From Planctomycetota bacterium (lineage in GTDB: Bacteria; Planctomycetota; J058; JAJDCQ01): a stretch of 54,465 nt of DNA. The notes below the pieces were generated by a model. The model was not told the DNA's origin, did not search any database, and saw only the letters and a list, made by a program, of their open reading frames with translations. The DNA is taken from assembly GCA_029260755.1 (NCBI GenBank), contig JAJDCQ010000141.1, positions 1-54,465 on the forward strand, in the 5' to 3' direction. A program made the translations under genes and the position numbers. Every line of letters starts with the position of its first letter. Positions within the stretch are counted from its first letter, which is position 1. Shown here in pieces: positions 1-8,454 of the stretch.

Positions 1-136
1 ACCACAGTGCGAATGGAAGCCAGGCGAATTCGGCATTCACTTCCAGCGGATCGGAGCCGGGAGAAGAGACGGAAGGACGAACGGGGAGCCGCCACGTCGG
101 CCCCCCTGAGATTCCCCTTGACGGAGGGGCCTTCCC

Positions 137-380
137 ATGGAAGACACGGAGGCACGGAGCAGCTTCGGATGATGCCCCGTCGCGGACCGATCCCGGCGCC
201 CCTTCTCTTGGCTCCGTCGCCTCGCGTGACCGAGACCGAGAGGGAGCCATCCCTGGAGCCGCTCGGCTAGTGCGAGCCGGGATACGGCGCCCACAGTCGC
301 TCCTCCGGGTCTCCGTGCCACCGTGGTGTCAACTGCTCGCCGAAGGCGAGCCCATCGGACCTGAGCGAAGTTGATATGCC
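137..380 (+). repeat. Dispersed repeat family A, copy 1 (near full length)
   Basis: This stretch starts with ACGGAGGC-type short direct repeats and ends with their inverted counterpart (TCTCCGTG...CCGTGG, about 322-335), followed by CTGCTCGCCGAAGGCGAG. The whole unit, including the interior, matches the reverse complement of 54190-54465 with scattered differences. It therefore looks like a mobile or amplified non-coding element with terminal inverted repeats. Short open frames inside it (Arg/Gly/His-rich) are products of the repeat, not genes. The first 136 bases show nothing recognisable. Confidence 0.75.
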
Positions 381-389
381 ATATCCGGG

Positions 390-1586
390 CTAGAACGCCG
401 GCGGCGGCACGTTCGGCGTCGACGAGCGCTCGCTCATCCCGGGCGCGCCGCGCGGATCGTCGTCCTCGCCGGCATCGTCCTCGTCCTCGCCGTCGGCCCC
501 GGCTGCCTCGCGGGCGCGGGCCTCGAGCTCGATGTCGACGATCGTCTCGAGCTCGCCGCGGTCGAGGAAGACGCCCTTGCACTCGGTGCAGCGATCGATC
601 TCGACGCCGTTGTGGATCTCCGTGAGCATCTCGCCGTCGCATCGAGGACACACGAGCGCGTCGATCTCGGCCCGGCGCTGCGCGTCGGCGAGCCGTCGCT
701 CGCTCTCGTCGGCCCGCGCCTTCCAGCGGTCGCGATCGAAGGCGAGCTTCTGGCGCTCCTCCTCCTCGGCCTCGCGCCGCTTCTGGAGGTCGCGGATCGC
801 GTTCTCCTTCTCCTGCAGATCGGCCTCGAGCTCGCCGACCTGGTCGGCAGCGCCGGCGCTCTCCTGCCGTCGGCTCTCGAGCTCGGCGATCCGAGCGTCC
901 TTCTGCTCGATCGCGGCGCGGAGCTTCCCGGTCTCGTCGGCCGCGGCGCGGTCGGGGGACGCATCGCCGACGGCGGCGAGCTCGCGGCGCAGCCGATCGT
1001 TCTCGGCCGTCGCCTTCCCGAGGTCCGCGTGCGCGGTCTCGAGCTCGGCGAGGGCCGTGCGGATGTCGCCGACGCTGAGCTTCGGACGCGACCGCGTCTT
1101 CACCGCCGCCAGGATCTCGGCGACGTGGCCCGCGAGGACCTCCTCGAGCTTCGCGGTCGACGCCGCGGCCGGACGCGGCCGCGGGGCGACCTTCTTCTTC
1201 CTGGCCGTGGCCTTCTTCTTGGGCGCGACCTTCTTCTTCTTGGCCGACGCCTTCTTCTTGGGCGCGACCTTCTTCTTCTTGGCCGACGCCTTCTTCTTGG
1301 GCGCGGCCTTCTTCTTCTTGGCCGACGCCTTCTTCTTGGGCGCGGCCTTCTTCTTCTTGGCCGATGCCTTCTTCTTGGGCGCGGCCTTCTTCTTCTTGGC
1401 CGACGCCTTCTTCTTGGGCGTGGCCTTCTTCTTCTTGGCCGACGCCTTCTTCTTGGGCGTGGCCTTCTTCTTCTTGGCTGACGCCTTCTTCCTGGGCGAG
1501 GCCTTCCTCTTGGCCGATGCCGACTTCTTCTTGACCGACGCCTTCTTCCTGGGCGCGGTCTTCGTCTTCTTCTTCTTCGCCGCCAT
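390..1586 (-). CDS. Lysine-rich histone-H1-like protein with coiled coil and TFIIB-type zinc finger
   Basis: A protein of 398 residues in three parts. Residues 1-135 are almost pure Lys/Ala/Ser/Pro, with about seven tandem 13-residue units of the type PKKKASAKKKKAT, like histone H1 tails or AlgP-type bacterial proteins. The middle (about 140-300) is a charged heptad-like coiled coil. Near residues 305-345 is a zinc finger with two CxxC pairs (CPRC and CTEC) and the GVFLDRGELE signature of the zf-TFIIB family. The tail is acidic. The start at 1586 is chosen because MAAKKKK follows a G-rich ribosome site; an ATG at 1619 would add 11 residues of unlikely sequence. The lysine tail suggests nucleic-acid binding and the zinc finger is a structural domain, so a chromatin-like role is inference. 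The next gene upstream on the same strand is 1658-2215. Confidence 0.85.
   Translation of the reverse strand: MAAKKKKTKTAPRKKASVKKKSASAKRKASPRKKASAKKKKATPKKKASAKKKKATPKKKASAKKKKAAPKKKASAKKKKAAPKKKASAKKKKAAPKKKASAKKKKVAPKKKASAKKKKVAPKKKATARKKKVAPRPRPAAASTAKLEEVLAGHVAEILAAVKTRSRPKLSVGDIRTALAELETAHADLGKATAENDRLRRELAAVGDASPDRAAADETGKLRAAIEQKDARIAELESRRQESAGAADQVGELEADLQEKENAIRDLQKRREAEEEERQKLAFDRDRWKARADESERRLADAQRRAEIDALVCPRCDGEMLTEIHNGVEIDRCTECKGVFLDRGELETIVDIELEARAREAAGADGEDEDDAGEDDDPRGAPGMSERSSTPNVPPPAF
1187..1530 (-). repeat. 39-bp tandem repeats encoding Lys-rich units
   Basis: Consecutive 39-base units (core GCCTTCTTCTTGGGCGCG plus CTTCTTCTTCTTGGCCGA on the plus strand) encode the 13-residue lysine-rich repeats of the gene at 390-1586. 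Units differ by single changes such as GCG/GTG or GAC/GAT, so copy number is likely to vary between strains. Confidence 0.9.
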
Positions 1587-1657
1587 CGCTTCGTGCCCCC
1601 CTAGCACGGACCCGTCCATCCCCCAGGACGAGCGATGTGAACTGCGAGTCCGCCGGC

Positions 1658-2215
1658 TCAGTCGCCGAGCAGCTCGATGACCTTACCGATGATTTCGCGC
1701 TTCACCGTGGCCTCGTCCTCGCTCTCCTTGTCGAACGAGACCTCGACCGCATTGTCGGACCGGAGCGCCGCCTGCAGGGCGGCCTTCGGCCGGAGTGAGA
1801 CGGGCCGCCGCGGCGCTCCGACGACGCGGGCAAACTCATCGAGGCGCGCCGCCTCGGTGAAGACCGGGACGTAGAAGATGTTCCGGCGTGGATCGTTGAC
1901 CGCGAAGGCCACGACCTCGGCCGCGGCTCCGCCCGAATCGGCGATCACGAAGAGCTCGTCGGCCTCGCCGAGGAGGCGGGCGATCGCCGGCGGGTCCTTC
2001 GACCGGACCGCCGCCGACAGGCGCACCGAGAACGGTCGGTCCTCGACCGGCGGCGTCGTCTCGCCGCCGGAGCCGTTCGCGCCGGCGTCGCCGCCGCTCC
2101 CGTCGACCGCGCTGCCGTCGACGACGCCGTCGGTGCCGCCGTTCGGCCCCGGGCAGCCGGGGAGCGCCGCGAGGGCGACGGTCAGGCTCAGGGCGAGGGC
2201 GAGCGGACGCTTCAT
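1658..2215 (-). CDS. Lipoprotein with SseB-like domain
   Basis: A 185-residue protein. Residues 1-21 form a lipoprotein signal peptide ending in ALPGC (Cys21), followed by a Gly/Ser/Asp/Thr-rich linker. The C-terminal 110 residues resemble the SseB N-terminal domain family, with a strand carrying FYVPVFTEAARLDEFA as in its typical xxPVFTs segment. The start at 2215 is preferred over 2278 because it gives a clean signal peptide and has GGGGAT upstream. Transcription likely begins from the TTGCGG-N17-TATAAT promoter at 2297-2325. SseB-type domains occur in secretion chaperones and in many proteins of unknown role, so the function here is unknown beyond surface anchoring. Confidence 0.75.
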   Translation of the reverse strand: MKRPLALALSLTVALAALPGCPGPNGGTDGVVDGSAVDGSGGDAGANGSGGETTPPVEDRPFSVRLSAAVRSKDPPAIARLLGEADELFVIADSGGAAAEVVAFAVNDPRRNIFYVPVFTEAARLDEFARVVGAPRRPVSLRPKAALQAALRSDNAVEVSFDKESEDEATVKREIIGKVIELLGD

Positions 2216-2296
2216 GACGATCCCCGGCACGAGAGAGGCCTGAACGAGGCGTCCGATCGGGGGGGATGGCCGACCCATCCCCCGACGCGCCCGCCG

Positions 2297-2325
2297 ATTA
2301 TACGATCGCGTCAGGGACGCCGCAA
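2297..2325 (-). promoter_or_regulatory. Promoter for the SseB-like lipoprotein
   Basis: On the minus strand there is TTGCGG (2320-2325), a 17-base spacer and a perfect TATAAT (2297-2302), about 80 bases before the start at 2215. This is a good housekeeping-sigma match in an otherwise GC-rich intergenic region. Confidence 0.7.
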
Positions 2326-2423
2326 CGCCGCTCGGGCCGCGATGGCCGGACCGCTCCGACTCGGTGCGAACCTCTCGATCCCTGGCGGGTGTGCCATTGG
2401 AGCGATATCATCGGAACCCACTC

Positions 2424-5396
2424 ATGCACGTCCCGCGCCGTCGTCGATCCCGGCCAGCCGCCGTCCTGGGAGCCGCCCTCCTGGCGGCGCTCGCGGGCGC
2501 AACCCTCGTCCCCGGCTGCACTGGCGGGTCCGAGGACGCGCCCGCTCCGGAGGCCGACGAGGCCGACGAGGCGCCGGCCGGCTCCGGCGGCCCGCTCGAG
2601 CTCGAGGTCCGCGTCGGCTGGGATGACGCGAACGGGCTCTGTCGCCCCCTCGCCCACGTCCCCGTCCTCGCGACGATCCTCGCCCGCGACGAGCCCTTCG
2701 AGGGGCGGCTCCGGATCGCCGCCCCCGTCGTCGGCGCCGGCCTGACCCGCGAGGTCACCTACGAGCTGCCCGTCTCGGTCCCCGCCGGCGGCAAGAAGCG
2801 CTTCGAGGTGCCGGTCTACGTCGGGGTCGACGCCGCCGAGATCGAGATCGCGCTCGTGGACGCCGGCGGCGGCGTCGTCATCCGCGACTGGCATCGGCCG
2901 GGCGTCGCCCGCGCCGACCAGCTCCTGATCGCGATCGTCGCCCCGAACCGGGGCGACCACGCGACGATGCTCACCGACGGGCGCCGCCTGCCGCTGTTCA
3001 CGCATCCTGACCTCCTCCCGCGCAATCCGGCGTCGCTCGCCGCGCTCGACGCGATCGTCATCGACGCGAAGGCGGTCGCCGCCCTCGAGAGCGGCGCGGT
3101 GCTCGACGCGCTCGACCGCTACGTCCGCGACGGCGGCCACCTCGCGATCGCCCTCCGCCCGCTCGGCTACCCGGCGAGCAACCCCGACTTCGCCGCCCTC
3201 CTGCCCGCCGCGCGCAAGGGGAGCATCGCGCGGTTCGACGCGCGGGGCTCGCTCCTCGCGCGGTTCCCCGGCGGCGTCTCGATGCTCCCCCGGTCGGACG
3301 GGGGCGAGGGCGGCGACGAGGATGGAGGCGAGGACGGGGGCAGCGACGGCGACGACGACGACGACGACGGCCCCGACGACGACGACGACGACGGCCCCGA
3401 CCTCCCCCGGCCGCCCCGCGCCCGTCGCGTGGTGAGCGTCCCCGGAGTCTTGACCGCGTTCGAGCTCACGCCGGCCGCCCCCGAGGTCGAGACGCTCATC
3501 CGCGGCGTCCGCCTCCCCGAGCCGAAGTCGACCTCGACCGAGCCCGACGCCGGCGATCCGGGGGCGGTCCCACCCGAGACACCCGAGACACCCGAGACAC
3601 CCGAGTCCGAGCCGACGCTCCCCGAGGTGCCGCCGGGGCCCGAGGAAGGGGTCGCGATCGCGGTCACCGCGCAACGCCAGCTCGGCCGGGTGACGCTCCT
3701 CGGCTTCTCGCTGACCGACGGCGGCGCCGAGCGCCTCATCACCGACCGGATCTTCACGACCTCGATCTTCACGGCGCGCCCCCCCTCCCCGCTGACCCGG
3801 CGGGCCGTCGACCCCGAGAGCGCCGAGGATCCGTGGGGGCTCAGCGCGCGAACCCGACGCGTCGTCGAGGACGACGTCGTCCCGACGATCGCCGATCACC
3901 TGAAGGCGTCGACCCTCTTCGCGGTGCGGCCGGCGAGCACCGTGGCGGCGTTCCTGCTCCTCTACATCTTCACCCTCGTGCCCGGGCTGCTGATCGTCTT
4001 CAAGGGCGCGCGAAAGGTCGAGTGGTTCTGGCTGGCCCTCCCGGTCGTCGCGTTCGGGTTCGTCTACGCGGCGTGGCGGATCTCCGAGGAGGGCTCCGGC
4101 CGCACCGTCGCCCTGACGGCGGTCGAGATGATCACGGTGCCCCAGGGCCAGTCCCACGGCACCTCGCGCACCGTCTTCTCGCTCTACTCGCCGACCGGGC
4201 GCGCCTACGACCTCGACCTCGCCCCCGGCGCGCGGGCCGTCAGCCCGCCGACGCGCCAGGTCCGCGGCGAGCGGGTGCCGCCCCTCTTCATCGAGGAGGC
4301 CGGCCCCTACGCGCCGGTCGACGCGGGGCCGACCGTCAAGACGTTCGCGATCCTCGCGAAGGACAGCCGCCTCCTCGAGATCGAGGGCCCGGCGGAGCTC
4401 GGCGGTCCGGTCGGGCTCGTCGCGCTCGTCCCGCCGACGGGGCCGATCGGCGCGCCGAGCGCCCGGCTGGAGAACGAGTCCGGCACCGACTTCGTCGCCG
4501 CCGTCGTCGTGCATGGCGGGCGCGTCTACGAGCTGAGCCCGGTCGCGGACGGCGCGCTGGTGGAGATCTCCCTCGCGGAGAACCACGGCCGCGGCGTCGA
4601 GCGCTGGATCCTCGAGCGGGCGGCCCAGAATCGCGCCGAGGTGGCGCGGCTCGCCGAGGAGCGCCGACGGCCGATCGAGGCCGAGGCTCCCATCCCGGGC
4701 GTCTCGGCCGGCGCCGACGCCGACGCCGCCGACACGAGCTGGGCGAGGCAGTCGCTCGACGTCGTGCGCAGCGAGGTGATGCTCCGGCTCGTCCAGCGGG
4801 TCGCGGCGCAGCGCCTCGATCGGTCGCGACCCTACGCGATCCTGGCGTCCCCCGCGCCCGACTTGAAGATCGCGATCGACGACCGGCGCCTCGAGACCCT
4901 CGGCTGGCGCGTCCTCGTCGTCGAGGGCGAAGTCGAGCTCCTGCGGGGTCACCACGTCGTCGACGACATCCCGGTGCGCCTCGCGGCCCAGCCGGTCCGG
5001 AGCTCGTCGTTCTACAACGACGGCGGGATCCTCGAGTGGAGCGACGGGATGGTCGTCGTCGACATCGAGATCGACGGAACGCCGCCGGGGTTCGCGATCG
5101 GTCGGTTCTCGGTCACGATCCCCTACGGGGATCAGCCACGCCGGACCTCGCGCGGGTTCGTCTACGAGCCCGAGGAGCCCGTCCTCGAGGAGCGCGGTCC
5201 GGACGGGATGTGGCACCGGCTCCGGCGCACCGCCGTCGAGGATCTGCCGCGCGAGCGGCGCCGGCGAGCCGAGTTCGAGTCGCTCTGGCCGGACCGGCCG
5301 CGACGCGTGGCGCGGCTCCGGATGAAGCAGAGCTCGGTCGGGTCGGCCCATCGGGTGAGCGAGATCCGTCCGATCCTCGAACGGAGGGTGCCATGA
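2424..5396 (+). CDS. Large lipoprotein/membrane protein preceding ABC ATPase
   Basis: A 990-residue protein. The start at 2424 gives an Arg-rich lipoprotein-type signal (Cys32 in LVPGC); an upstream ATG at 2364 is possible but less likely. Residues about 165-250 resemble a class I glutamine-amidotransferase-like fold (a DALDRYVRDGGHLAIAL segment), as seen in large membrane proteins linked to ABC-2 systems. Residues about 291-327 are an Asp/Gly-rich tract, followed by Pro-Glu-Thr repeats. Two transmembrane helices lie near 503-523 and 534-552, then a large beta-rich domain to the end. It overlaps the next gene by four bases (ATGA), so the two are translationally coupled. It probably serves the ABC transporter as an accessory or gliding/export-like subunit; the exact role is unknown. 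Confidence 0.75.
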   Translation: MHVPRRRRSRPAAVLGAALLAALAGATLVPGCTGGSEDAPAPEADEADEAPAGSGGPLELEVRVGWDDANGLCRPLAHVPVLATILARDEPFEGRLRIAAPVVGAGLTREVTYELPVSVPAGGKKRFEVPVYVGVDAAEIEIALVDAGGGVVIRDWHRPGVARADQLLIAIVAPNRGDHATMLTDGRRLPLFTHPDLLPRNPASLAALDAIVIDAKAVAALESGAVLDALDRYVRDGGHLAIALRPLGYPASNPDFAALLPAARKGSIARFDARGSLLARFPGGVSMLPRSDGGEGGDEDGGEDGGSDGDDDDDDGPDDDDDDGPDLPRPPRARRVVSVPGVLTAFELTPAAPEVETLIRGVRLPEPKSTSTEPDAGDPGAVPPETPETPETPESEPTLPEVPPGPEEGVAIAVTAQRQLGRVTLLGFSLTDGGAERLITDRIFTTSIFTARPPSPLTRRAVDPESAEDPWGLSARTRRVVEDDVVPTIADHLKASTLFAVRPASTVAAFLLLYIFTLVPGLLIVFKGARKVEWFWLALPVVAFGFVYAAWRISEEGSGRTVALTAVEMITVPQGQSHGTSRTVFSLYSPTGRAYDLDLAPGARAVSPPTRQVRGERVPPLFIEEAGPYAPVDAGPTVKTFAILAKDSRLLEIEGPAELGGPVGLVALVPPTGPIGAPSARLENESGTDFVAAVVVHGGRVYELSPVADGALVEISLAENHGRGVERWILERAAQNRAEVARLAEERRRPIEAEAPIPGVSAGADADAADTSWARQSLDVVRSEVMLRLVQRVAAQRLDRSRPYAILASPAPDLKIAIDDRRLETLGWRVLVVEGEVELLRGHHVVDDIPVRLAAQPVRSSSFYNDGGILEWSDGMVVVDIEIDGTPPGFAIGRFSVTIPYGDQPRRTSRGFVYEPEEPVLEERGPDGMWHRLRRTAVEDLPRERRRRAEFESLWPDRPRRVARLRMKQSSVGSAHRVSEIRPILERRVP

Positions 5397-6601
5397 CCGC
5401 CAAGCCGTCGCCGGGCGACGCCGACTGGTTCCGTCCCGCCTCGCCCGATCCGGACGCGCCGCGCGCCCCGGTCGGCCCCGCGTCCGACCCCGCCGCGTTG
5501 CCCAAGGGCGGCGGCGCGGTCCGACCGGCCGCGCGGCGACGACGTCGCCAGCCTCCGGCGCCGGCGCGGAGCGTCTCGCGGGCCGGTGAGCACGAGGGCG
5601 CCCTCGAGCGACGGCGTCGCCGGACGACCGGAGGGAGGCGCTACGAGACGCCGCCGCCCGACGGCCCGGTCGTGAAGATCCAGAGCTTCACCAAGATCTA
5701 CGACGGGTTCGTCGCGGTGAAGGAGCTCGACCTCGAGATCGATCGGGGCGACATCTTCGGGATGATCGGACCGAACGGAGCCGGCAAGACGACGACCTTC
5801 CGGTTCCTCGCCACCCTCCTCCAGCCGACCAAGGGCGAGGCGTGGATCGCGGGGCGCAGCGTCCGGCGCGAGGTGATGGACGTGCGCCGGCTGATCGGCT
5901 ACATGCCCGACACCTTCGGCGTCTACGACGGGATGCGCGTCTGGGAGTTCCTCGACTTCTTCGCCCTCGCCTACGGCATCCCGCGCAAGAAGCGGGTCGG
6001 GCTGGTCGGCGACGTCCTGGCCCTCCTCGACCTCGAGGGAAAGCGCGACGCGCCGGTGACGGCGCTCAGCCGCGGCATGAAGCAGCGGCTCTGCCTCGCC
6101 AAGACGCTCGTCCACGACCCGCCTGTCCTGATCCTGGATGAGCCGGCGAGCGGCCTCGACCCTCGCGCCCGCCTCGAGATCAAGGAGCTGCTCCGCGAGC
6201 TCCAGAAGATGGGCAAGACGATCCTCATCAGCAGTCACATCCTGAGCGAGCTGCGCGACTGCTGCACGAAGATCGCGATCATGGAGCGAGGGCACCTCCT
6301 CGCGTCGGGACCGATCGAGGACATCTTCGCCCGCTGCGGAGCCAACCTCCAGGTCGAGATCCGAGTCCTGAGCGGAGAGGCCGAGGTCGAGAAGCTGATG
6401 TCCGGCGACCCCCGCGTCTCCGGCTTCCACCGCGACGCCGACATCCTCCGCTTCGAATGGACCGGAAAGACCGAGGAGCTCGCCGACGTCCACCGAGACC
6501 TGGTCAAGCGCGACGTCCGCGTCCTCTGGTTCCGCGAGGTCGAACGGACGCTGGAGGAGGCGTTCATGACGCTGACGAAGGGCGGAGGCGAGGTCCAGTA
6601 G
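5393..6601 (+). CDS. ABC transporter ATP-binding protein (ABC-2 type)
   Basis: A 402-residue protein. The first 90 residues are a disordered Pro/Arg-rich extension. Then comes a complete ABC ATPase domain: Walker A GPNGAGKTT near residue 126, the signature LSRGMKQRL, Walker B VLILDEPASGLDP, and the H-loop in ISSH. The C-terminal 90 residues are the regulatory region common in CcmA/NatA-type subunits. The gene starts inside the stop codon of the large lipoprotein gene (ATGA), showing a two-gene operon. No permease is adjacent; the nearest is the ABC-2 permease at 18323-20083, which may or may not be its partner. The substrate is unknown. Confidence 0.9.
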   Translation: MTAKPSPGDADWFRPASPDPDAPRAPVGPASDPAALPKGGGAVRPAARRRRRQPPAPARSVSRAGEHEGALERRRRRTTGGRRYETPPPDGPVVKIQSFTKIYDGFVAVKELDLEIDRGDIFGMIGPNGAGKTTTFRFLATLLQPTKGEAWIAGRSVRREVMDVRRLIGYMPDTFGVYDGMRVWEFLDFFALAYGIPRKKRVGLVGDVLALLDLEGKRDAPVTALSRGMKQRLCLAKTLVHDPPVLILDEPASGLDPRARLEIKELLRELQKMGKTILISSHILSELRDCCTKIAIMERGHLLASGPIEDIFARCGANLQVEIRVLSGEAEVEKLMSGDPRVSGFHRDADILRFEWTGKTEELADVHRDLVKRDVRVLWFREVERTLEEAFMTLTKGGGEVQ

Positions 6602-6621
6602 GTGGAGGCGGCGGGCAGCTT

Positions 6622-6692
6622 CGCCTTCGGCGAAGATGATGAGGATCGAACCACGGAGGCACGGAGACACGGAGAAGCGACTGAGGGCGCCA
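6622..6692 (+). repeat. Dispersed repeat family A, partial copy 2
   Basis: CTTCGCCTTCGGCGAAG is followed by CCACGGAGGCACGGAGACAC and GGAGAAGCGACTGAGGGCGCC, the same order as the copy starting near 54220. The similarity stops after GGGCGCC, so only one end of the element is present. It lies directly downstream of the ABC ATPase gene. Confidence 0.75.
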
Positions 6693-6736
6693 CGGCCCCA
6701 CGCCTGACCGCCCCGCTCCGTCGAGAAGCGAGACCT

Positions 6737-6756
6737 TCGCGGGCGATCGAGCAAGC
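6737..6756 (+). repeat. 20-bp direct repeat left of the DMP19 gene
   Basis: TCGCGGGCGATCGAGCAAGC here recurs with two differences as CCGCGGGCGATCGAACAAGC at 7693-7712. The pair brackets the lower-GC DMP19 gene, which is what a target-site or recombination duplication would look like. Confidence 0.55.
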
Positions 6757-6805
6757 CGCTCTATGGTGGGCTTGATCCCGGCGCGATCCTGATCTCGGGG
6801 GGACA

Positions 6806-7630
6806 GTGAAAATCGCTACCTGCTGCGTGCACACACTCGCACTCTCCGTATTGGGGCTGCACGCGAACGCCACTGACGGGCTGAACATGACCGAGCGCTT
6901 TCGCGGAGTGAGCGCGCGAGAGTGGTCCGAGAGATTCAGTACGTCCGTCGACTCCGATCGATCGAAGCACATCCTTGAGTTCGTGGGGGACGAGGCCGGA
7001 CCTGAGGCCGCTGGTGTAGTTGACGAGGCCATCGCGTTTCTCGAGCACGTCCGAGCCGAGCCAAGCCGGGATGAGCGTCTCCGAACCCGTAGCGCACTCT
7101 CCGCACGTAGGCTTCTGTGGGGAAAGCGCGCAAGGCTGAGGGGCTTGCGCGTCCCGGAGCCCGACGTCGATGAGCTCGAGGACTCCGAGCTCATCGACCT
7201 TGTGATTCAACCGACCCTCTACGCACTGAAACCAGGCGGTGCGCGTGAAGACCTGGACGAAGTCCTGGACCTAGCCACTCCTGGGCAACGCGCCCTGCTC
7301 GTGATTCAGACGTTCACGAGCAGTGTGAAGAACGGCGGGCTCTATGGGTTCTTCCTAAACTCAACCGGAGTGCTTACGGAGGACGTGGTAAGGGGCCTTT
7401 ACCTCGTTGGCGCGAACAACGCTGCCGACACCCTAAGAGAGGCCATCGAGCTGTTTCCTGGAGCGGAGGTTCCACTCGACCGTCGCGAGCGCGAAACCGT
7501 GCTCGACAGCGAAGACCCGGACTTTGACGAGCTCGACAAGCACTTCTATCGGATCTTCCCTAGCCTCAGGGATCTCTGCGCTCGCTACATCCGGGCGAAC
7601 AGGTCGCAGTTCTTCAAGACGCTCTACTGA
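6806..7630 (+). CDS. DMP19/DUF4375-family protein
   Basis: A 274-residue protein starting with GTG behind a strong GGGGGG ribosome site. The C-terminal 150 residues match the DMP19 (DUF4375) family pattern: an IQTFTSSVKNGGLYGFFLNSTG segment near residue 170, then GANNAADTLREA, an acidic LDELD-like segment and FYRIFPSLRDL. The N-terminus (about 1-22) is hydrophobic and could be a weak signal peptide; alternatively translation starts at Met28. Base composition and codon use are clearly less GC-rich than in the flanking genes, and the gene sits between 20-bp direct repeats, so recent acquisition is likely. The biochemical function of DMP19 proteins is not known to me. Confidence 0.75.
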   Translation: MKIATCCVHTLALSVLGLHANATDGLNMTERFRGVSAREWSERFSTSVDSDRSKHILEFVGDEAGPEAAGVVDEAIAFLEHVRAEPSRDERLRTRSALSARRLLWGKRARLRGLRVPEPDVDELEDSELIDLVIQPTLYALKPGGAREDLDEVLDLATPGQRALLVIQTFTSSVKNGGLYGFFLNSTGVLTEDVVRGLYLVGANNAADTLREAIELFPGAEVPLDRRERETVLDSEDPDFDELDKHFYRIFPSLRDLCARYIRANRSQFFKTLY

Positions 7631-7650
7631 TCCGATGGGATATGCGATGC

Positions 7651-7724
7651 AGGGGTCGGGCCTCTGGTTTCTGCTTGGCGCCCGGACCCTCGCCGCGGGC
7701 GATCGAACAAGCAGCCTGACCCCT
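7651..7724. repeat. Short inverted repeat of GGGGTCAGG type
   Basis: AGGGGTCGGGC (7651-7661) faces GCCTGACCCCT (7714-7724), matching 10 of 11 bases as an inverted repeat. The arm resembles the terminal repeat of the element at 45652-45770. It overlaps the right-hand direct repeat at 7693-7712 and looks like the relic of a small transposed element just after the DMP19 gene. Confidence 0.45.
7693..7712 (+). repeat. 20-bp direct repeat right of the DMP19 gene
   Basis: CCGCGGGCGATCGAACAAGC is the partner of 6737-6756, with 18 of 20 bases identical. Confidence 0.55.
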
Positions 7725-7751
7725 AGGTGCCCCGGCCTTGCCACCCCGGAG

Positions 7752-8071
7752 CAACGATGGATTGCTCGAGAACCGATCGACGACCGACTCCGCGACGCCC
7801 TCGCCGCGCGAGCCACCGCGCTCGAGTCGGTCGTGCGCGCCGAGAGGCAGATCGACGAGAACGACTCAAACGTGACGACGGCGCGCGCCGTCGAACGAAA
7901 AGCACTCACCCGTGCTCTCCGCGAGCACGATCTTCTGAGGTATCGAAGGGGGCGACTTACTCCGAGGATTTCGCGCTGATCTGGGTCGAAGATTCCGTGC
8001 GGAGCACAGCCGTCGAAGCGTTTCTCCGGGCCGGAGTCGAGTTCGGCGAGCAGATCTTCAGCGGAAGGTGA
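7752..8071 (+). pseudogene. Possible frameshifted small gene
   Basis: One frame reads as a plausible helical peptide up to about 7950 (containing DRLRDALAARATALES and ALREHDLLRYRR). A different frame then continues convincingly (GATYSEDFALIWVED...FLRAGVEFGEQIFSGR) to a stop at 8071. The switch falls at a run of five G residues (about 7948-7952), a typical indel site, so this may be one gene broken by a one-base change. The stop overlaps the next start (TGATG). No family is recognised and no clear start codon is evident, so the call is tentative. Confidence 0.3.
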
Positions 8072-8304
8072 TGCAACTGGTGACGGCCTCGGACATACTC
8101 GCGATGAATGCGCACGATGCTCTCGCATGGGCTCGTCGCGCCGCGCCAGGTACCAAGACCAGTTTCAACTGGCTTGGCCTGGCAGAATGCGTAAACAATC
8201 GAGCCCTCGCGGCCGAGGCCCCCGATCCGCGGGCTGGCGCGCGGCGAGACGTCGGACGTTCAGCAGCCGGCGCCGAGCGCGACGTTGCCCTCCCCCCTCC
8301 ATGA
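8071..8304 (+). CDS. Small hypothetical protein
   Basis: A 77-residue frame starting at an ATG that shares its A with the upstream stop (TGATG), behind GGAAGG. The first 50 residues (MQLVTASDILAMNAHDALAW...NWLGLAECVNN) look protein-like. The remainder is Arg/Ala-rich and may be read past a damaged end. No family is recognised. From here to 8454 there is no other coding signal. Confidence 0.3.
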   Translation: MQLVTASDILAMNAHDALAWARRAAPGTKTSFNWLGLAECVNNRALAAEAPDPRAGARRDVGRSAAGAERDVALPPP

Positions 8305-8454
8305 GCGAACCGATGACCGCCCGGAGAGAGCGAGCCGCGTGACGTCGGAGGGGGCGGCGCAGACAGGGGGGCAGGCGACTCTCCGCCGCTCGTAGGCGCG
8401 TGTGGCCTCGTGGCGTCCGAAAACGTCAGAGGGTAGCAAGCCTCTCGTCGGTGG

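Noticed and set aside
2298..5351. 1017-residue open frame antisense to the large lipoprotein gene
   Set aside because: It mirrors the codon structure of the plus-strand gene, is mostly Arg/Asp/Val/Gly, and matches no family. GC-rich genes routinely create such frames. The same holds for long antisense frames opposite 8455-18177, 42301-45582 and 30954-37168.
3833..5392. Upstream extension of the ABC ATPase frame
   Set aside because: It overlaps the large lipoprotein gene in another frame and is Arg/Gly/Ala-rich. The ATGA junction at 5393 is the natural start.
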